The notes beneath the pieces were generated by a model. The model ran no database searches. It was not told where the DNA came from and saw only the letters and a list, made by a program, of their open reading frames with translations. Below, piece by piece: positions 59,570 to 64,000 of a stretch of 64,000 bases of DNA. Every line of letters begins with the position of its first letter. Within the stretch, counting starts at the first letter, position 1. The stretch is from Anderseniella sp039978075 (GTDB taxonomy: Bacteria; Pseudomonadota; Alphaproteobacteria; Rhizobiales; Aestuariivirgaceae): contig JBDWCA010000002.1 of assembly GCA_039978075.1 (NCBI GenBank), forward strand, positions 124,001 through 188,000, given 5' to 3'. Both the position numbers and the translations under genes were made by a program.

Positions 59570-62179
59570 ATGTCGAGCGAGCGATACAATCCCCGCGGTG
59601 TAGAAGCCAAGTGGCAGAAAACCTGGACCGACGCCGGCAGCTTTCTGGCCAGCAACACATCCGACAAGCCAAAATACTATGTGCTTGAGATGTTCCCTTA
59701 CCCGTCCGGCCGTATTCATATGGGCCATGTTCGCAATTATACCATGGGCGATGTGATCGCCCGTTTCCGCAAGGCCTGCGGCTATAACGTCCTGCACCCG
59801 ATGGGATGGGATGCGTTCGGCATGCCGGCTGAAAATGCTGCTATCGAGCGCAACATCCATCCCAAATCGTGGACCTATGAAAACATCGCCACCATGCGCG
59901 GGCAGCTCAAGTCCATGGGCCTCGCCATTGACTGGACCCGTGAGTTCGCCACCTGCGATCCGGAATATTATGGCCATGAACAGCGCATGTTCATTGAGTT
60001 CTACAAGGCCGGACTAGTCGAGCGCAAAGTCTCTGTGGTCAACTGGGACCCGGTTGACCAGACAGTGCTGGCCAATGAGCAGGTCATCGACGGACGGGGC
60101 TGGCGCTCCGGCGCCGCTGTTGAAAAACGCGAGCTTGCACAATGGTTCCTGAAAATCTCCGACATGTCGGAAGAGCTGTTGTCTGCCCTGGACACTTTGA
60201 CTGACTGGCCGGAGAAGGTTCGGCTGATGCAGCGAAACTGGATCGGCAAGTCGGAAGGTCTGCGGTTTTCGTTCACGCTCGAAGACGAGGCCGGCAACGA
60301 ACTCGATGACAAACTGACGGTTTACACAACCCGCCACGATACTATTTTCGGAGCCAGCTTCTGTGCCATCTCGGCTGACCATGCCCTGACACAGCAGGCC
60401 GCCGCCGGGTCTGAGACGGTCAAGGCGTTCCAGAACGAATGTGCCGCCCTCGGTACCAGCGAAGAGGCAATTGAGCGTGCCGAAAAGAAGGGTGTGCCAC
60501 TCGGCATCTATGCCCGGCACCCGTTTGATCCGGAAATACGCCTGCCGGTGTATGCAGCCAATTTTGTGTTGATCGGCTATGGTGAAGGCGCCGTGTTCGG
60601 GTGTCCTGCCCACGACCAGCGCGACCTGGATTTCGCGCGCAAGTATGATCTGGACGTGATCGCGGTCGTCGCACCAAAAGGAACTGACGCTGCGTCTCTG
60701 GAAGTTGGCAGCGAAGCGTTGCTTGAGAAAGACACCTCAACGGTTCACATGATCAACTCACAGTTTCTCGATGGCATGTCGGTTGAGGACGCCAAGGCCG
60801 AAGTCGCCAGACGAATGGCCGATGCCGGCATTGGTGAACGCAAGACCAATTACCGGTTGCGCGACTGGGGAGTATCCCGCCAGCGCTATTGGGGTTGCCC
60901 GATACCGTTCATCCACTGTGACAATTGCGGAGTGGTTGACGTTCCTGTTGAAGATCTGCCTGTCGTGTTGCCGGAAGACATCAACTTCGACAAGCCCGGC
61001 AATCCTCTTGAGCGGCATGACAAGTGGAAATCTGTTTCGTGCCCGAAATGCAGTGCACCGGCGCGCCGCGAAACCGATACGTTTGACACCTTCATTGATT
61101 CTTCCTGGTACTTCGCCCGCTTCTGCTCACCGCATGCCGATCAGCCTGTTGACACAGATGCCGCCAGCTACTGGATGCCGGTGGACCAGTATATCGGTGG
61201 TATTGAGCACGCCATTCTGCATTTGCTGTATTCGCGGTTCTTCGTGCGCGCCATGCGCAAAGTTGGCCACCTTGATTTTGACGAACCGTTCAAATCCCTG
61301 TTCACGCAAGGCATGGTGATCCACGAAACCTATCGCTCAAAGTCGGGCGAATGGATTGTGCCCACTCAAGTTGCAAAAGACGGTGACAGGCTCATCGACA
61401 CCGTATCCGGTGAAAGTGTGACACTCGGACCGGCTGAGAAGATGTCCAAGTCGAAACGGAATGTCATTGATCCCGATGACATCATCGAGCAATACGGCGC
61501 GGATACCGCACGCTGGTTCATGTTATCGGACACACCGCCTGAACGCGACATTGAATGGACCGAAGCAGGCGTTGTCGGCGCCTGGCGGTTTGTGCAGCGG
61601 ATCTGGCGCCTGATCGGTCAGGTGGCAGATGACAATATGTCGATTGATCGCGATGTGCTGCGCAAGGCCACCACGGACAATGTGATCGACCTGCGCAAAG
61701 CCACGCACATGGCCATCGCGTCCGTGGGCGATGACATTTCCAACCTGCGCTTCAATCGCGCCATTGCCCGCGTCTACGAACTGGTCAATTCGTTGGCGGC
61801 TTCGCTGTCTTCAGGTGATTCGGCAGACCCGCTGAAAATGGCTCAGCGCGAAGCCGCGGTTTCACTGGTCCAGTTATTTGCACCCATGATGCCTCACCTT
61901 GCCGAAGAGTGCTGGCGGACATTGGGATGCGACGGATTGGCCTGCGATGCACAATGGCCGGATCACGATGAAAGCCTTCTGACCAGTGACAAAGTCACCT
62001 TTGTGGTCCAGATTAACGGCAAGAAACGCGCCGAGCTGGAATTTGCCAAAGATGTTGAGCGTGATGCGATAGAAGAGGCATGCCTTCGCCATGAGAATGT
62101 GGTACGAAGTCTCGACGGTTTATCGGTTCGCAAGGTTATTGTTGTACCGAACAAATTGGTGAATATAGTTGCAGGATGA
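59570..62179 (+). CDS. leuS: Leucyl-tRNA synthetase
   Basis: An 869-residue class I synthetase charging tRNA-Leu. The HIGH-type motif is PYPSGRIHMGHVRNY and the KMSKS loop is KMSKSKRNVIDP. The editing (CP1) domain lies between, with TTRHDTIFGASF (the family's threonine-rich region) and VFGCPAHDQRD. ATG 59570 gives the standard N-terminal MSSERYNPRGVEAKWQ; an upstream frame to 59495 is non-conserved. The stop overlaps the lptE start by 4 bases (ATGA), so leuS-lptE-holA are one operon. Confidence 0.97.
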   Translation: MSSERYNPRGVEAKWQKTWTDAGSFLASNTSDKPKYYVLEMFPYPSGRIHMGHVRNYTMGDVIARFRKACGYNVLHPMGWDAFGMPAENAAIERNIHPKSWTYENIATMRGQLKSMGLAIDWTREFATCDPEYYGHEQRMFIEFYKAGLVERKVSVVNWDPVDQTVLANEQVIDGRGWRSGAAVEKRELAQWFLKISDMSEELLSALDTLTDWPEKVRLMQRNWIGKSEGLRFSFTLEDEAGNELDDKLTVYTTRHDTIFGASFCAISADHALTQQAAAGSETVKAFQNECAALGTSEEAIERAEKKGVPLGIYARHPFDPEIRLPVYAANFVLIGYGEGAVFGCPAHDQRDLDFARKYDLDVIAVVAPKGTDAASLEVGSEALLEKDTSTVHMINSQFLDGMSVEDAKAEVARRMADAGIGERKTNYRLRDWGVSRQRYWGCPIPFIHCDNCGVVDVPVEDLPVVLPEDINFDKPGNPLERHDKWKSVSCPKCSAPARRETDTFDTFIDSSWYFARFCSPHADQPVDTDAASYWMPVDQYIGGIEHAILHLLYSRFFVRAMRKVGHLDFDEPFKSLFTQGMVIHETYRSKSGEWIVPTQVAKDGDRLIDTVSGESVTLGPAEKMSKSKRNVIDPDDIIEQYGADTARWFMLSDTPPERDIEWTEAGVVGAWRFVQRIWRLIGQVADDNMSIDRDVLRKATTDNVIDLRKATHMAIASVGDDISNLRFNRAIARVYELVNSLAASLSSGDSADPLKMAQREAAVSLVQLFAPMMPHLAEECWRTLGCDGLACDAQWPDHDESLLTSDKVTFVVQINGKKRAELEFAKDVERDAIEEACLRHENVVRSLDGLSVRKVIVVPNKLVNIVAG

Positions 62180-62688
62180 TGATGTTCGCGAAACATGCAA
62201 TGAGATCGTTTGCTTTGGTTGGCTTGCTGGCTCTGTCCGCCTGCGGGTATCAGCCGCTTTATGCAACCAATGATGACGGATCTTCAGTTTCCCAGAAGCT
62301 TGCTGAGGTCAGCGTCGCCCAGCAATCAGACCGGGTAAGCCAGCTCGTTCGCAACGAAATCGTCAGTTCGACCAGGCCGGTCGGTACCGAGGCCCAGAAT
62401 CGTTACCATCTCAAGCTGCAGGCAAAAGGTGATGCCCAGACACTGATCGATACACAGGACACTGTGCATCGCAGACTGGCTTATAACCTGACGACAAAAT
62501 TCCAGCTTGTGGACGCCGCAACCAGTAATGTCGTGTTCTCCGGCCAGGCGTTCAGCAGGGTTCCATACGACAGGCTGGATGCGTCATTTGCAAATGTTCA
62601 GGCCCGTGTGAATGCCGAAGAACAGGCAGCCAAGCAGGTTGGTCAGGAAGTGCGAACCCGCCTGGCGGCATTTCTCGCCACCAATTAG
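62176..62688 (+). CDS. lptE: LPS-assembly lipoprotein LptE
   Basis: A 170-residue outer-membrane lipoprotein that plugs LptD and helps lipopolysaccharide reach the cell surface. The N-terminus has a signal peptide with lipobox LSAC (cysteine about residue 23) followed by GYQPLYATNDDGS, a common LptE start. The mature part is one small domain with strands and helices (VRNEIVSSTRPVGTEAQNRYHLKLQ). Its four-base overlap with leuS and eight-base gap to holA give the leuS-lptE-holA order usual in proteobacteria. ATG 62176 is taken; two further in-frame ATGs follow directly. Confidence 0.87.
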   Translation: MMMFAKHAMRSFALVGLLALSACGYQPLYATNDDGSSVSQKLAEVSVAQQSDRVSQLVRNEIVSSTRPVGTEAQNRYHLKLQAKGDAQTLIDTQDTVHRRLAYNLTTKFQLVDAATSNVVFSGQAFSRVPYDRLDASFANVQARVNAEEQAAKQVGQEVRTRLAAFLATN

Positions 62689-62696
62689 AGCCGGAT

Positions 62697-63722
62697 ATGG
62701 CAGTGATCAAGCCTCAGGGATTTGAGGCTAGTTTCAGTTCCCCCTCAGGCAAATACAAAGGTGCGCTTTTGTGCGGGCCCAATTGGGAATTGCTGAACCG
62801 TTTGAAAAATCTCGCGGTCAAAGGTTTCTGTGAACAACATCCCGATGGTGAAGTCGTGCGGTTGTCGGATACCGACCTGGCCGCTGATACCGGGCGCTTG
62901 CTGGAGGAACTGCAGTCCATCTCCATGTTTGGCGCCGACAAGTTGATACTGGTGGATGCAGCATCCAGTACAATTCACAAGGCATGCATTGGTGCGATTA
63001 GTGTCGGGTGGTCTGATTGCATGCTGCTTGTCACTGCCGGTGATCTGAAAAAGTCTTCTCCTTTGAGGAAAGAGTTTGAAGCCTCAACGGATTTGGCAAT
63101 AACAATCTGTTTTGATCAAAGCGTTGGTGAACTGCTGGAGTTTGCCGCTTCCTTCATGTCGGAGCTCGGCGTCACTATTGATCGCGAAGCCGTCGAGCTT
63201 GTGGTTGATGCTGTCGGTGGCAATGCCGCGCTGCTGCAGTCTGAACTTGTAAAGCTGGCCAGTTATGCAGGCGAGGACGGTTCATTGTCGGTGTCAGATG
63301 TGAACGAGGTCATTGCCGGCAATGAAGCTGCATCCATGGAAGGACTGATTGATGCTGTTTTCTCCGGCAGACCGGACGCCGCCGTTCAGGCCGTCACAAC
63401 CCTGCAACAGCAAGGACAGCAACCTGCCTCGATGCTGATAGCCCTGACCAATCACTGTGCCCTGCTGGTTGAAATGGCAGCTGCGATGGAAGGTGGCCGG
63501 AGGGCGGACGCGATCGTCAAGGAATGGCGGCCACCGATTTTCTTCAAGCGTCACAACGCGATGGCCACACAACTCAATATATGCGGCCTGCCGCAATTGC
63601 TGACTGTTGCGGAGCGCCTTAGAAGCGCCAATTCCGAGGTCCGCAGAAAACCACTTATCAACTGGCCGGTTGCTGAAAGGTTTGTTATTTCAGCAGCGAA
63701 CTCGTTTCGCCGCAGCGGCTGA
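62697..63722 (+). CDS. holA: DNA polymerase III delta subunit
   Basis: A 341-residue clamp-loader wrench subunit that opens the beta clamp. Segments fitting the family are GALLCGPNWELLNRLKNLAV (degenerate P-loop region), ELQSISMFGADKLILVDAAS (clamp-contacting helix area), VELVVDAVGGNAALLQSELVKLASYAG and the C-terminal collar helices (FKRHNAMATQLNICGLPQLL). It is the third gene of the leuS-lptE-holA operon and converges with parB (22 bases between stops). Confidence 0.93.
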   Translation: MAVIKPQGFEASFSSPSGKYKGALLCGPNWELLNRLKNLAVKGFCEQHPDGEVVRLSDTDLAADTGRLLEELQSISMFGADKLILVDAASSTIHKACIGAISVGWSDCMLLVTAGDLKKSSPLRKEFEASTDLAITICFDQSVGELLEFAASFMSELGVTIDREAVELVVDAVGGNAALLQSELVKLASYAGEDGSLSVSDVNEVIAGNEAASMEGLIDAVFSGRPDAAVQAVTTLQQQGQQPASMLIALTNHCALLVEMAAAMEGGRRADAIVKEWRPPIFFKRHNAMATQLNICGLPQLLTVAERLRSANSEVRRKPLINWPVAERFVISAANSFRRSG

Positions 63723-63744
63723 TTTGCTGGCAGTATTGTAGAGT

Positions 63745-64000
63745 TTAAGATCGTATTCCAAGCTTGGAACAAACCGTATCGAGTTGTTCTAAGTCATTGT
63801 AATGAATGGTTAATTTACCTTTTTCGGCAGTTTTTGTGGCGATTGAAACCTTCAATCCCAGCGCTTCTGCCAACAGTTTTTCAACTGCTGTGATGTTTGT
63901 ATCTGTCGCCTTTTTGGCAGGTTTGCTTTCAGCGCCTGCGCCGGTATCGCGGGCCAGTGCCTCAGCCTGACGAACAGACAACCCCAAGGCAATGATTTTC
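63745..64000 (-). CDS. parB: Chromosome-partitioning protein ParB, C-terminal part (5' end beyond window)
   Basis: The last 84 or so residues of a ParB protein are visible; the start lies right of 64000. The visible part begins in the central DNA-binding domain (KIIALGLSVRQAEALA), passes an Ala/Lys-rich linker and ends with the dimerisation domain VEKLLAEALGLKVSIATKTAEKGKLTIHYNDLEQLDTVCSKLG, typical of chromosomal ParB. Its presence suggests proximity to parA, gidA/gidB and the replication origin, as is usual in alphaproteobacteria. Confidence 0.92.
   Translation of the reverse strand, partial: KIIALGLSVRQAEALARDTGAGAESKPAKKATDTNITAVEKLLAEALGLKVSIATKTAEKGKLTIHYNDLEQLDTVCSKLGIRS

Noticed and set aside
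1..64000. CRISPR arrays and rRNA genes
   Set aside because: No regularly spaced repeats and no rRNA-like stretches were seen.

Overview
The window looks like a chromosomal segment of an alphaproteobacterium, most likely of the order Hyphomicrobiales (Rhizobiales), with moderately high GC. The evidence is family content and gene order: a CenR-type response regulator, a DUF1674 (SdhAF4-like) protein, a large (about 1600 residue) NAD-type glutamate dehydrogenase, and a right arm ordered thioredoxin/TPR - LON domain - Trm112 - DUF971 - UbiH - TesB - GlnK - Amt - FtsK - LolA - ExoIII - cNMP protein - CenR - L,D-transpeptidase - YggS - LeuS - LptE - HolA - ParB. The ParB C-terminus at the right edge suggests the replication origin is not far away. 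No species can be named from the sequence alone.

Layout. 1-6.3 kb: a polyamine-type uptake and breakdown cluster (ABC ATPase cut by the window edge, periplasmic binding protein, gamma-glutamylputrescine-oxidase-like flavoenzyme, cupin, heme-binding-fold protein, SDR, class I glutamine amidotransferase). 6.5-10.6 kb: a three-gene minus-strand operon of a TPR/beta-barrel protein, a FecR-domain protein and a CHASE2 adenylate cyclase. 10.9-32.6 kb: housekeeping genes (yggT, folD, ppa, M3 peptidase, typA, argG, SdhAF4, htpX, rsmB, heparinase-like, purH, ybjQ, NAD-glutamate dehydrogenase, AhpD-like, prfC). 32.67-45.32 kb: a genomic island integrated in a tRNA-Gly(GCC) gene. 45.5-64 kb: the conserved right arm.

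The island is the accessory part. An 18-bp direct repeat (TTGGAGCGGGCGATGAGA) lies at 32665-32682 and again at 45298-45315, where it forms the 3' end of the tRNA-Gly gene. A tyrosine integrase sits beside the tRNA, and near-identical candidate arm sites (TTGTGTAGCAG) lie just inside both ends. Cargo includes an overlapping AAA-ATPase/subtilase pair of the ietA/ietS type (known as a plasmid toxin-antitoxin pair and as an anti-phage system), a serine recombinase with candidate palindromic sites beside it, an XRE regulator with a perfect palindrome in its divergent promoter, and several unrecognised proteins. Among the latter are a stand-alone EF-Tu domain-3-like protein next to a 458-residue unknown, and a single-span membrane protein with a repeated Pro/Gly/Asp tail. 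The stand-alone EF-Tu-D3 module and the two unrecognised small gene pairs are the best candidates for an undescribed system.

Other regulatory signals visible are a sigma-54-like promoter before glnK-amt, a strong terminator after amt, a hairpin after typA, and a 22-bp element (20/22 identical) shared by the promoter regions of the polyamine binding protein and the amidotransferase. All family assignments rest on motif reading by eye; no database search was run.
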